Below are positions 7,000-15,160 of a stretch of 15,895 nucleotides of DNA, piece by piece (the stretch's first letter is position 1; each line of letters begins with the position of its first letter). The translations under genes were made by a program, and so were the position numbers. The DNA is taken from contig CAIJTL010001446.1 in assembly GCA_903823545.1 (NCBI GenBank), positions 1 to 15,895 on the forward strand. Reading direction: 5' to 3'. Origin of the DNA: an uncultured Planctomycetaceae bacterium (lineage in GTDB: Bacteria; Planctomycetota; Planctomycetia; Planctomycetales; Planctomycetaceae). The notes below the pieces were generated by a model. It was not told the origin of the DNA. It did not search any database and worked only from the letters and a program-made list of their open reading frames with translations.

Positions 7000-8235
7000 T
7001 CAAGCAACAGTATCAGGCTTGAAGACATACCCCTTTGATACGACGACGACGCCACTTTCAGAGACTGTAAATCTTGCCGCATCTTGTTCACGATTGAAAC
7101 CGATGCGAACTCCGGCGGGAATCTTGACTCCCTTGTCGACAATGCAGTTTCGCAAGCGAGATCCAGCGCCGACTGAGACTCCGTCGAACAATATCGACTG
7201 CTCGACGACGGCCAACTCGTGAACCACGACGTTGCAGGACAAAATCGAGTGCCGCACGCAGCCCCCCTCGATAATCACTCCTGCCGACAGCATCGAGTTC
7301 ACTAATTCGCCCTGTTGGCCTGACGGTCCGGGAACTGTGCGGGCCGGTGGAACTTGCGGCTCATAAGTCCGAATGGGCCAGTCGGCTTGATAAAGATTTA
7401 ATGGCGGGACCGGCTGCAACAGATCCATGTTGGACTGGAAGTAAGCGTCAATCGTGCCGACATCACGCCAATAGCGGTCTTGTGAAACACGACCACGCTC
7501 GCCACCGAAACCATAAGCAAACACTGAATGGGAGTGGATCAGCTTCGGCAGAATATCCTTGCCAAAGTCATGACTCGAATGAGCCTGTTCGTGGTCGCCG
7601 CTGAGCAACTCGCACAACAGCGGTAATGAGAAAACGTAAATGCCCATCGACGCCAACGCCGATCCGGGATCGTGAGGCATACTCGGCGGGTGAGCCGGCT
7701 TCTCTTGGAAATTGATGATCCGTTCGTCGGTATCCGTCCCCATGATTCCGAAAGCTGACGCTTCAGCCAACGGCACTTTCATGCAGGCGATCGTGCAATC
7801 CGCTGAACGCTCACGATGCGATTCGAGCATCCCCGCGTAGTCCATACGATAGATGTGATCGCCGGAAAGAATCAGGACATATTCAGCACCGCTCCGTTCG
7901 AGCAGATACAGATTTTGATAGATCGCATCAGCAGTCCCGGCATACCACGATTCCCCGGTTCGCATTTGTGGCGGGACCGGCGTGATGTATTCGTGAAGTT
8001 CGGGATTGAAGATCGACCAACCGTCGCGCAGATGCTTTTGCAACGAGTGCGATTTGTATTGCGTCAGCACCAAGATGCGTCGCAATCCTGAGTGCAAGCA
8101 GTTACTCAGGGTGAAGTCGATGATCCGATACTTGCCGCCATAGGGGACAGCAGGTTTGGCTCGATCAGCGGTTAATGGATGCAAACGAGAACCCACTCCT
8201 CCTGCAAGGAGGACGGTCAGTGTCTTGCTCAACAT
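7000..8235 (-). CDS. glgC: Glucose-1-phosphate adenylyltransferase (ADP-glucose pyrophosphorylase)
   Basis: The product has 411 residues from the ATG at 8235, a normal GlgC length. An in-frame GTG at 8319 would add 28 unrelated residues. The enzyme makes ADP-glucose and pyrophosphate from ATP and glucose-1-phosphate, the committed step of bacterial glycogen synthesis, in the cytoplasm. Visible signatures: the nucleotide-binding loop AGGVGSRLHPLT with RAKPAVP (11-31), RIIDFTLSNC (37-46), WYAGTADA (98-105), SGDHIYRMDY (124-133) and FQEKP (176-180), whose Lys is the glucose-1-phosphate-binding lysine. The C-terminal third is the left-handed beta-helix (SAGVIIEGG, then GVSVGAGSRLRNCIVDKGVKIPAG). 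The Shine-Dalgarno is weak. No glgA, glgB or glgP is nearby, so it is an isolated glycogen gene here. Confidence 0.96.
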   Translation of the reverse strand: MLSKTLTVLLAGGVGSRLHPLTADRAKPAVPYGGKYRIIDFTLSNCLHSGLRRILVLTQYKSHSLQKHLRDGWSIFNPELHEYITPVPPQMRTGESWYAGTADAIYQNLYLLERSGAEYVLILSGDHIYRMDYAGMLESHRERSADCTIACMKVPLAEASAFGIMGTDTDERIINFQEKPAHPPSMPHDPGSALASMGIYVFSLPLLCELLSGDHEQAHSSHDFGKDILPKLIHSHSVFAYGFGGERGRVSQDRYWRDVGTIDAYFQSNMDLLQPVPPLNLYQADWPIRTYEPQVPPARTVPGPSGQQGELVNSMLSAGVIIEGGCVRHSILSCNVVVHELAVVEQSILFDGVSVGAGSRLRNCIVDKGVKIPAGVRIGFNREQDAARFTVSESGVVVVSKGYVFKPDTVA

Positions 8236-8572
8236 GAATGGTCTCAGAGTTCTGTGGGACGAGTGGCGCGGAACTTCTTGAATACGAAACGAAGCGGCAC
8301 TAAACAATTGCCATGCCACAACGGTGAATTCGTTAAGAGTCGTTCAAATCCCGCTTGTTTTCGATCAGAGAACGATCAAATTCCACTGATCGATGAGTCG
8401 ACTGCTGAATCCGAAAGCATGATTGCGAACATGACCAGCGAACTTGGACGCTCGATTGTCGTATTCGCGTGATCGAAGCGAATGTATTCTCAAGCAGGTT
8501 TTGTCGGACCACAAATCGGCTTTTTCCGCCTGTTCAAGAACAGGCACGCTCTCAATCCATGGACTGTGACTC
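8236..8572. other. Intergenic region between divergent glgC and the 8573 membrane-protein gene
   Basis: This 337-bp stretch should hold both promoters. I see no convincing gene. For glgC a weak sigma-70-like pair TTGTTT, 17 bases, TATTCA can be read on the minus strand (about 8280-8310), with only three of six matches at each box. The clearest structure is the dyad at 8528-8545. Confidence 0.4.
8528..8545. promoter_or_regulatory. Near-perfect 18-bp dyad, possible operator or leader hairpin
   Basis: GCCTGTTC and GAACAGGC are exact reverse complements separated by AA. The site ends 27 bases before the ATG at 8573. A T-run precedes it on the plus strand but none follows it on either strand, so it does not look like an intrinsic terminator. 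Possible roles are an operator for a dimeric regulator of the 8573 gene (or of the divergent glgC) or a 5' leader hairpin. It is not the Gram-positive LexA box, which has GAAC before GTTC. Confidence 0.4.
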
Positions 8573-9145
8573 ATGAAACGCACTTTCATCGGCGTCGTTC
8601 TCGCGCAATTCGTTTTGTACTTTTTCGGGTTCCTGTATTGGGGACTCGGCCCATATCCCAGTTTGATTTGGAAGCAGGCCAAGGACGCTGACGCGGCGGC
8701 TCAATCCTTGAAAGAGCTGTTTCCGCAGAATGGAACGTACCTCGTTCCCAGCACGGTCGGAGATCCGGCAGCCGTCGATCAAGCGATGCGAAAAGGTCCG
8801 GTCGCGTTCGTGCATATGCTCCGAGTCGATGGTCGGCCGGCAATGGAATCCAGCATCATGATCACGGGCTTCGTGACCAACCTCATCGTGATCGTGATGA
8901 TCGCGTTGCTGCTCAAACGCTGTTCTGTCGCACTTCCGACGTACGGCGATCGAGTGAAGTTTGTCGCCTTCGTCGGATTCATTGCCGCCTTCTTCATCGA
9001 CGGCGGCGAGATCGTCTGGTGGCAAATGCCCGCCGATTGGCAACTCTATCGAGCGGGCTACGACTTCCTCTTCTGGCTCATCAGCGGGCTGATCCTGGCG
9101 AAGTTTGAAAGCACGGAACCGACCCTCTCGCCTTTACCCACTTAA
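8573..9145 (+). CDS. Four-helix integral membrane protein of unknown function
   Basis: The product has 190 residues. The ATG at 8573 lacks a clear Shine-Dalgarno, which is not rare in planctomycetes, and no better start exists upstream. Predicted membrane segments lie at about 6-25, 96-115, 128-148 and 163-178. A hydrophilic loop of about 70 residues (26-95) follows the first helix and contains NGTYLVPST and GPVAFVHMLRVDGRP, which look like conserved blocks of a small extracytoplasmic domain. Helix 3 ends in an acidic/aromatic patch (DGGEIVWW). I do not recognise the family. It lies 110 bases upstream of the glycosyltransferase on the same strand, so co-transcription is possible. The coding signal is good, with strong third-position G/C. 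Confidence 0.82.
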   Translation: MKRTFIGVVLAQFVLYFFGFLYWGLGPYPSLIWKQAKDADAAAQSLKELFPQNGTYLVPSTVGDPAAVDQAMRKGPVAFVHMLRVDGRPAMESSIMITGFVTNLIVIVMIALLLKRCSVALPTYGDRVKFVAFVGFIAAFFIDGGEIVWWQMPADWQLYRAGYDFLFWLISGLILAKFESTEPTLSPLPT

Positions 9146-9255
9146 CTTCGGGAAGGAAAGAGAGAGCTGCCGAACGTGACTCACATTGTCGAAGTGGCGG
9201 AGCGTTGTCGTACGAACGTAGACTCGAACCAAGACCACAAACCATTGGGACGAGC

Positions 9256-11007
9256 ATGAGCCACAGAGATCAACAACCGCAGACAACTTGGCGCGCGTTC
9301 GTCGGCCCAATGATTGTGGCCTGCTTGGCGTTTGTAGCCGTTGGTCTGACGATTGATGCTGCGGGAGATTATCCCGGCTTGATGGATGGGCCGGGAGTGA
9401 CGCTCGATGAATCATTCAACGTGCAGATGGGGGTCTATCAGTGGAATGCGATCCGCGAATATCACGTCGCGTTGTTTCATCCCGATAGCGTGCGCGAAAT
9501 CTTTGGACCGGAGTCGAAGTACAACCCGGATCACCCACCGCTCGGTCGCCTTTGGCTGGGAATTTGGCATGACCTGATCAGAGGATTGTTTCCACCAGCA
9601 GATCACCCTTCGATGTTTGTGACAGACTGTGCTCGGTTTGGGTCCGCGAGTGCCTTCGCGCTGACGGTTTTCCTCGTTGGAGCCTTTGCCGCTCAGTGGT
9701 ATGGTCGCATCGCCGGAACCGTCGCGGCCGTGTCATTAGTGCTCATGCCGCGAGTTTTCAGCCACGCTCATCTCGCGTCGCTGGAAACGTTTCTCAATGC
9801 AACTTACACGTTGGCGATCCTGAGCGTTGCACATCATTGGAGCAAACACTGTTACCGCGATGAGAGTGCCCCGACGAAAACTTCGACACCGAGAGTTCCG
9901 GTTTCGATCGCCGTTTGGACTGGCGCGCTCTTCGGTCTCGTGCTGTTGTCGAAGATTCAAGCAATCCTGATTCCGCCTGTGGTGGGAGCGTGGGCGTTGT
10001 GGCACTGGCGACTTCGCGCTGCCTGGCCGCTAATGCTCTTTGGTGTCACGGGATTGGTCGTCTTCTTTGTCGGCTGGCCGTGGCTGTGGCTCGATCCGGC
10101 CGCTCATTTGCGTGAATTCTTCGCTCGCACGACAAGCCGCGCAGAATTGCATTGTTACTACTTCGGCCAAGCCTGGGCAGACAAAGATGTCCCTTGGCAT
10201 TACCCATTCGTGATGTTCGCAGTGACTGTTCCAGTCGGACTGCATCTCTTAGGGTTGGTCGGGCTCATGCAACCAAAACGTGCATGGCGACAACCGCGCG
10301 AGCAATTGGTTCTTGCGGCTGCGGTATTTCCTCTCATTCTTTTTGCGTTACCTGGCGTTGCCGTTTATGACGGCGAGAGATTGTTCTTAGTCAGCTATCC
10401 GCTGTGGGCCATGTTCATTGGACGCGGTGCAGACTACGTGTGGAAGTGGCTTGAATCGCAGGCTCATGGCCATCGCTTTCGATCGTTCAGCAACCGCTAT
10501 GTTCGCGTCAGCATCGCAGTGATTTTTCTTGCCGCGCAAGGAACAGGGCTCGTCGTGACTCATCCGTGTCAGCTCAGTTATTACAACCTGCTGGTCGGTG
10601 GTTCAGACGGCGCCGATCGACTTGGCTTCGAGCGAACCTATTGGGGAGACAGCGTCACTCGAAGCTTTCTAACCAAGGTCGCTGACGTAGTGCCTGAAGG
10701 CTCAACAATCGCCGTCGCACCTGTGTTACATCAATTTCAATTGAATGAGTTATTGATGCAGTCGCCAATCTTGCGGGCTCGACGAATTCGACTCGTCGCC
10801 AAGTCAGACGAACGCTCCACCTCAAATTCTCGAATCGACGCAACACTCCTCTTCTGCCGCAAAGCGGATTTACTCTCGGGCGACTTCGCGGCGGATGACA
10901 ATCCGGAAGAACCGGATGTTGTACGAGTCGGATCCCGCAACAATTGGCTCGCAATTTTGCGACAAAGCAAAGCCAACCCAGTCGCCGAGAACCACAACTC
11001 GAAATAA
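9256..11007 (+). CDS. GT-C fold membrane glycosyltransferase, GT39/PMT-like
   Basis: The product has 583 residues from the ATG at 9256, preceded by GGGA 5 bases upstream. A TTG at 9205 would add 17 polar residues and is less likely. There is a hydrophobic first helix (about 17-35), then an outside loop with an acidic Asp51-Glu52 pair (LDESFNVQMG). This is the expected place of the catalytic acidic motif of GT-C enzymes that use polyprenyl-phosphate sugars. HPPLGRL follows at 93-99. About nine to eleven further membrane segments come next, with YDGERLFLVSYP in a later loop and a soluble C-terminal region of about 130 residues starting around LSYYNLLVGG. It probably transfers a sugar from a lipid carrier to an envelope acceptor outside the cytoplasm; donor and acceptor are unknown. 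It converges on the STAS gene, 57 bases away. Confidence 0.88.
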   Translation: MSHRDQQPQTTWRAFVGPMIVACLAFVAVGLTIDAAGDYPGLMDGPGVTLDESFNVQMGVYQWNAIREYHVALFHPDSVREIFGPESKYNPDHPPLGRLWLGIWHDLIRGLFPPADHPSMFVTDCARFGSASAFALTVFLVGAFAAQWYGRIAGTVAAVSLVLMPRVFSHAHLASLETFLNATYTLAILSVAHHWSKHCYRDESAPTKTSTPRVPVSIAVWTGALFGLVLLSKIQAILIPPVVGAWALWHWRLRAAWPLMLFGVTGLVVFFVGWPWLWLDPAAHLREFFARTTSRAELHCYYFGQAWADKDVPWHYPFVMFAVTVPVGLHLLGLVGLMQPKRAWRQPREQLVLAAAVFPLILFALPGVAVYDGERLFLVSYPLWAMFIGRGADYVWKWLESQAHGHRFRSFSNRYVRVSIAVIFLAAQGTGLVVTHPCQLSYYNLLVGGSDGADRLGFERTYWGDSVTRSFLTKVADVVPEGSTIAVAPVLHQFQLNELLMQSPILRARRIRLVAKSDERSTSNSRIDATLLFCRKADLLSGDFAADDNPEEPDVVRVGSRNNWLAILRQSKANPVAENHNSK

Positions 11008-11064
11008 GCGATGACCCGCGGCGCCTCCAATCGCAAAGCGCTCGCATTGCTTCCAACACAAGAA

Positions 11065-11439
11065 CTACAGATCAGCGCGAACTGCGACGACCGCTTCAGC
11101 TCGAGTCGGGTGGTACTTCCAGAGTTTCACGAGGTTCATCGTCTGCAAGACATCCTGCATATCGGGAGTCGCGTTACAGAAGGCGGCCTTGCCCCCTTTG
11201 AGTCCCGCTTTTCGGCAGATCTTGATGAGCACGCTGATAATGATGGACCCAAGAACTTGTTCGCAGCCCAAATCGACGACAACGTGCTTCAGTGTCGCAT
11301 CGTCGAGAATCTGCAATGTCGAGTTTGATTCTTGATGCACATCGTTGTAACGGAACCCGATCGCATCACCCTGAGGGATCACGATCAAGACATTGTCATC
11401 CCGTTCCAGGCGAAATACTTTGTTGTTTGATGCTGGCAT
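11065..11439 (-). CDS. STAS-domain protein (anti-sigma-factor-antagonist-like)
   Basis: The product has 124 residues from the ATG at 11439. A TTG at 11457 is possible, and neither start has a clear Shine-Dalgarno. It is a single STAS domain: strand IVIPQGD (19-25), strand VVVDLG (53-58), helix SVLIKICRKAGLKGG, strand KAAFCNATPDMQDVLQTMNL (84-103). Compared with SpoIIAA, the DSSG phosphorylation motif aligns with Gly64-Ser65-Ile66-Ile67. The serine usually phosphorylated is therefore Ile, while the preceding serine remains. This suggests a STAS protein working as a binding module, or one using Ser65. No anti-sigma kinase, sigma factor or PP2C phosphatase is in the window. It lies 90 bases downstream of the SGNH hydrolase on the same strand, and they may share a transcript. 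Confidence 0.87.
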   Translation of the reverse strand: MPASNNKVFRLERDDNVLIVIPQGDAIGFRYNDVHQESNSTLQILDDATLKHVVVDLGCEQVLGSIIISVLIKICRKAGLKGGKAAFCNATPDMQDVLQTMNLVKLWKYHPTRAEAVVAVRADL

Positions 11440-11529
11440 GGCGAAAAATTGGTGCAAGACGACAAGTTGTAATGGCTCGGGTGACTTCGCCGATGCAAAA
11501 GGCTCCGCTTGGTTTCTGTTGCGGGCGGA

Positions 11530-12654
11530 TTATGTACCGTCTCGTGGAGGATTTCCATTCGTGGCAAAATCCGCCAAAAGTTTTTTCAGCATCGCGTCTG
11601 CCGCTAGCTTGTGAGCTAACTCGTTCGGGTGGGCGTCAAAACGATTGACAGTCAGCCCTTTATCGGCAGATGGCGACAAAACTGGTTCGAGATCCAGCAC
11701 TCGAATTCCCTTGGATTCACAGAACTTGGCGATTTCTTGGTGGGCATTTCGGAACGGATAACTTGGCCCCAGATTGTGCAAAAACGGAAAGATCACGACC
11801 CGAAAATCAGCCTTATGTTTCTGGCATTCCAAATGCACGTCTTCGATGTCCTGGCTCATCAAACGCCACGGATCACCGCTGTAATAATCTTGCACGAACG
11901 AGTAATACCCATTTACGGCGGGAACAGTGAATTGCCGCAAACGAAAATAGACCCAATTGAAAAAATAGGTGTCGTGAAACAAAAAGAATTGCGGGTTATG
12001 CCGCGACAGGTCTTGGTAATAGGTCTCATGACGACGGTGATAAGTCTCGATGTCGTTGAGACACAGCACATAAATCATCGTGTCGATTTTGTGTCCGTTC
12101 TCAAACATCTTGGCTGACAGATTCTTGATCCAATGCAGGTCGATCCCAGCGTCTGCCACATTGGAAACAATGACTTTGCCGTTGGTCTCTCGTTCCAACA
12201 CATCGCGAACTCGATTGCTAAAGCGATCCTTGACCTCGTTCACCCCTTGAGCAAACGTAAAACTGTCGCCGAAAAACACGACGTGTTTTTGATCCGGACG
12301 AAGCGACTCCGGAATCTCTCGATCGTCGCGATACCACACCCCTTGGTGAGTCTTTGGATCAATAGTTAAGAATTTCTTTTGCGGTTCCACATGCAGTGCG
12401 AACCACTTCTTGGACACGTTCGTCATATTGAAAGAATCAGACGCGTCGTAGATCAGTGCAAAATACAATTCCACCGAAGTGATCGCGGCCAATGTCATCC
12501 ACAACGACAAACCGGCGTTCAAACAGGTCATTCGCCGAGGCATTCCTCGCCACATCGAACGAAGCCGCAGCAACAACCAAAACGTCACTCCGCCAGCAAC
12601 CAACCACAAGCTCATGCCGGCCAGATAGCGATCATCAAGATACATCAGCCACAC
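11530..12654 (-). CDS. Membrane-anchored SGNH/GDSL-type hydrolase
   Basis: The product has 374 residues from a GTG at 12654, with AAGGA about 8 bases upstream. The next in-frame ATG (12645) lacks good spacing. Two N-terminal membrane helices (about 11-30 and 45-68) precede a soluble SGNH domain. Block I is VVFFGDSFTF with Ser131 as nucleophile. Block III-like LCLND has Asn200. Block V is FDAHPNELAH with Asp340 and His342. Family knowledge: such enzymes are esterases or acyl/acetyl-transferring enzymes on polysaccharides or lipids; the substrate is not visible. The catalytic domain probably faces outside the cytoplasmic membrane, given two helices. The start lies 2 bases after the stop of the BatA/VWA gene, so the two are almost surely co-transcribed and translationally coupled. 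Confidence 0.9.
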   Translation of the reverse strand: MWLMYLDDRYLAGMSLWLVAGGVTFWLLLRLRSMWRGMPRRMTCLNAGLSLWMTLAAITSVELYFALIYDASDSFNMTNVSKKWFALHVEPQKKFLTIDPKTHQGVWYRDDREIPESLRPDQKHVVFFGDSFTFAQGVNEVKDRFSNRVRDVLERETNGKVIVSNVADAGIDLHWIKNLSAKMFENGHKIDTMIYVLCLNDIETYHRRHETYYQDLSRHNPQFFLFHDTYFFNWVYFRLRQFTVPAVNGYYSFVQDYYSGDPWRLMSQDIEDVHLECQKHKADFRVVIFPFLHNLGPSYPFRNAHQEIAKFCESKGIRVLDLEPVLSPSADKGLTVNRFDAHPNELAHKLAADAMLKKLLADFATNGNPPRDGT

Positions 12655-12656
12655 AG

Positions 12657-15152
12657 TTATCTTCCTTCAAAGCGAGACTTCTTACGTCCGAGCATCTTGG
12701 GGAACGAACTGCGTTGCGTAAATGCAACCACTCCAACAACCACCAGGACCGAAACCAACAAAGTGATCCACCAGTGTCTGAACATCGCGACACTCGCCAC
12801 ACAGATCACAATCAACGCCACACTCGACCCAAACTTGAACCGCCACGCCAAGGCTTGCTCGATCAGCAGCAGTCCGAATACGGCGAACAACAAGACGCGA
12901 GCCAGTGACGACGCTTCTGAATCGTCTGTGACATTCATGGTCACCGAAGACCCAACCGTCTCTTGAATCGCGATTTTCCCACGGAGATCATTCGACTTTG
13001 AGAACTCCGCTGGATCCAGTCTGCGAGCGTCGCTTTCCAGTGGGTCGACATTGATCGCAACACGCTCCGAATGATTTGCCTGGTTTGGAGATGACAACAC
13101 GTAAAGCCCCGGTGTGGGCGTGTCGGCAACTGTTACCGTCGGCGCACCGTCAATCACTTCTGCGGAAATCGACTGCTGATCGCCGTTCGGTCGAGTCAGT
13201 ATGAGCTTCTCGGTACTCGCCGAACGATGCCACTTTCGCACGATCGTTTCGCCAACCAATTGTTCGCGCGATTGAGTCCGACCAGCGGCCGCGTACTGCA
13301 CCAACTCATGCACCAACGGAACAAATCCCGGTGCCCAAATCACCCACTCGCCCCACGATTCGTCGAGCGCGGTCGTGATCAAGACACAGCGTCCTGCTCC
13401 ATAAGATGTCGTCAGAATCGCAGGATCACCCGATGAGAAGTTGATCGCGAATTCCGCTTTGCTCCGATCACCAGATGCCTCGTTGACTTCTCCAGCCGCA
13501 GTCACCTTCACATAACGCTGGATCAAAGCAGCCTCCAATCCAGCGCCCGGATTACCTCGGAATTCACGTAGCAATGGATGCAGGTAATCGCCCGGATCAA
13601 AGCCAAACACCATCGACTTTCCATCCATGTCAGCACCGCCAATCGGCTCCAATAATCGAACCGAAATCAAACCGCGTGGACTCGCCACGACCTCGTTGAA
13701 TCGCTCCAAGTTCACTGACGCACCGAGCGAAACGATCACGCCTCCACCAGCTTCTTGAAATCGTCGCAATCGCTCGACATCAGAGTCCGTCAGCAATCCC
13801 GTGTCGCACAAGAACACGACGTCCTGCTTCTCTAATTCAACGTTGGGCAAGTCCGCCTCGGTGATCGTGCTGACTCGCATTCCTCGGTTCGCGGCCACGG
13901 GATTCACCAAGCCCCGATCACGACCGCCCGAAGAATTTGGCGACAACGCCTGCTCGACAAAGAACGTCGCAGATTCACGATCACGACCAGAAGGGCGACC
14001 ATTGACCAAAAGAATGCTCAACTCCGATCGCACCGAAAGCGGCAACCAGCGTTGATTGTCTGCCGCTAGCGAATCTTCTTCGAGTCGAACCGACAAGCCA
14101 TGTTCACCCGATGCTGGTGCCGGCAACAAGAACTCGGCAATCACATCTTGTCCCAACGGAACGTCGATTCGTTTTGAGTCCACAAGTTGATCGTCAATCA
14201 TCAAATCGATTCGACGAGCAGCGATCGCCACCGAGCCGTTGTTTCGAATCGTCGCCGTCACTGTTATAGGCTGCTCAGCGGAAATCATCGGCGGATCGGT
14301 CGCGAGACTAATCAGCGTTCCGTTGTCTGGACCCGCCGCACCGACATCAACCAGCGTGATCCTCGCCTTGTCTGCTAACCGCTTCCAATCATCCGCGTGC
14401 TGTTCTTGCTGGCGATTCACCGAGCGTTCTGGAGAAACCTTGGACGCAATCGCTCGAAACGACGTTTCCTGGAAATCCGAGATCACAAGCACTTCGCATT
14501 CTTCGGACTGACGTTTCGTTTCAACGATTTCGCACACCGCCGCAACGGTCGCTGAAGCATCACCGCGCTCAAAAGTGAGCGTCAGCCGATCAATCTCATC
14601 CAGCACGGCGTTGGCCGCGAGAATCGGCTGCCGAATGAGGACCCTCGGTTCGCTTCCTGCAATTCGTGCGAGCACAAAGCGATCGCCGGGCAAACTTCGT
14701 TGCAGACTTTCTTTCGCCGCTCGCTTAGCGACATCGAAGAACGTTTTCCCAAGTGCCGGATCTTCTGCGGCACGCCCCATACTTAACGACGCGTCGAGCA
14801 CGATCACTCGTAACGTCGGGGGAACGCCGCGCGCCAACTTGCTGGCATCTGCCCACTGTGGTCTCGCCAAGGCCAACACCATCAACACCAAGACCATGAT
14901 GCGAACCGCCAGCAACAACAACTGCTCAAATCGAGTCCGGCGCGACTGCTTGCGAATCGCTTCTTGCAAAAACTGCATCGCGGCCCAAGTCACTTCTCGA
15001 TAGTGCCGCCGAAACAACCAATGAATCAACACCGGTGCCGCCGCCACAGCCAGCCATCCCAACATGGCCGGCGTCGCAAATCCGAAGGCAAGCAGGTTAA
15101 TAATCACGCCGTTCAATGCAGACCTCGACTCAATGCTGACCCACAGTCTCAT
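12657..15152 (-). CDS. BatA-type membrane protein with VWA domain, CARDB-like and GATase-like regions
   Basis: The product has 831 residues from the ATG at 15152. A TTG at 15116 has a better placed GAGG and would remove 12 residues. A GTG at 15305 would put repeat DNA into the protein and is rejected. The N-terminus is the BatA/aerotolerance region: helix 27-47, HWLFRRHYREVTWAAMQFL (44-62), then a second helix (about 78-96) ending ALARPQW. A VWA domain starts at LRVIVLDASLSMG. The MIDAS is intact, with DASLS at 120-124 and ISDF at 224-227. A beta-sandwich CARDB-like stretch runs about 285-375. A Rossmann-like GATase-type stretch with GGGVIVSLG lies near 469. Three membrane helices lie at about 753-770, 777-792 and 796-812, before a basic tail. 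In planctomycetes this type usually accompanies MoxR and DUF58, which are absent here. It leads the transcript with the SGNH gene. Confidence 0.93.
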   Translation of the reverse strand: MRLWVSIESRSALNGVIINLLAFGFATPAMLGWLAVAAAPVLIHWLFRRHYREVTWAAMQFLQEAIRKQSRRTRFEQLLLLAVRIMVLVLMVLALARPQWADASKLARGVPPTLRVIVLDASLSMGRAAEDPALGKTFFDVAKRAAKESLQRSLPGDRFVLARIAGSEPRVLIRQPILAANAVLDEIDRLTLTFERGDASATVAAVCEIVETKRQSEECEVLVISDFQETSFRAIASKVSPERSVNRQQEQHADDWKRLADKARITLVDVGAAGPDNGTLISLATDPPMISAEQPITVTATIRNNGSVAIAARRIDLMIDDQLVDSKRIDVPLGQDVIAEFLLPAPASGEHGLSVRLEEDSLAADNQRWLPLSVRSELSILLVNGRPSGRDRESATFFVEQALSPNSSGGRDRGLVNPVAANRGMRVSTITEADLPNVELEKQDVVFLCDTGLLTDSDVERLRRFQEAGGGVIVSLGASVNLERFNEVVASPRGLISVRLLEPIGGADMDGKSMVFGFDPGDYLHPLLREFRGNPGAGLEAALIQRYVKVTAAGEVNEASGDRSKAEFAINFSSGDPAILTTSYGAGRCVLITTALDESWGEWVIWAPGFVPLVHELVQYAAAGRTQSREQLVGETIVRKWHRSASTEKLILTRPNGDQQSISAEVIDGAPTVTVADTPTPGLYVLSSPNQANHSERVAINVDPLESDARRLDPAEFSKSNDLRGKIAIQETVGSSVTMNVTDDSEASSLARVLLFAVFGLLLIEQALAWRFKFGSSVALIVICVASVAMFRHWWITLLVSVLVVVGVVAFTQRSSFPKMLGRKKSRFEGR

Positions 15153-15160
15153 GGTATGAC

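Noticed and set aside
8236..8319. N-terminal extension of GlgC from a GTG
   Set aside because: The family starts just before the AGGxGSRL loop; the ATG at 8235 gives the normal length.
8552..9043. Minus-strand 163-residue frame opposite the four-helix membrane protein
   Set aside because: The product is a polar, His/Asp-rich antisense shadow; the plus strand gives regular hydrophobic helices.
11008..11064. Shared terminator between the convergent glycosyltransferase and STAS genes
   Set aside because: Only 4-5 bp inverted repeats (GCGAT/ATCGC) and no T-runs on either strand.
11629..12117. Plus-strand 162-residue frame opposite the SGNH hydrolase
   Set aside because: The minus strand shows the full SGNH motif set across this stretch; the plus frame has no motif.
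12379..12966. Plus-strand 195-residue frame opposite the SGNH/BatA junction
   Set aside because: Gln/Thr/Asn/His-rich antisense product spanning two real genes; typical shadow.
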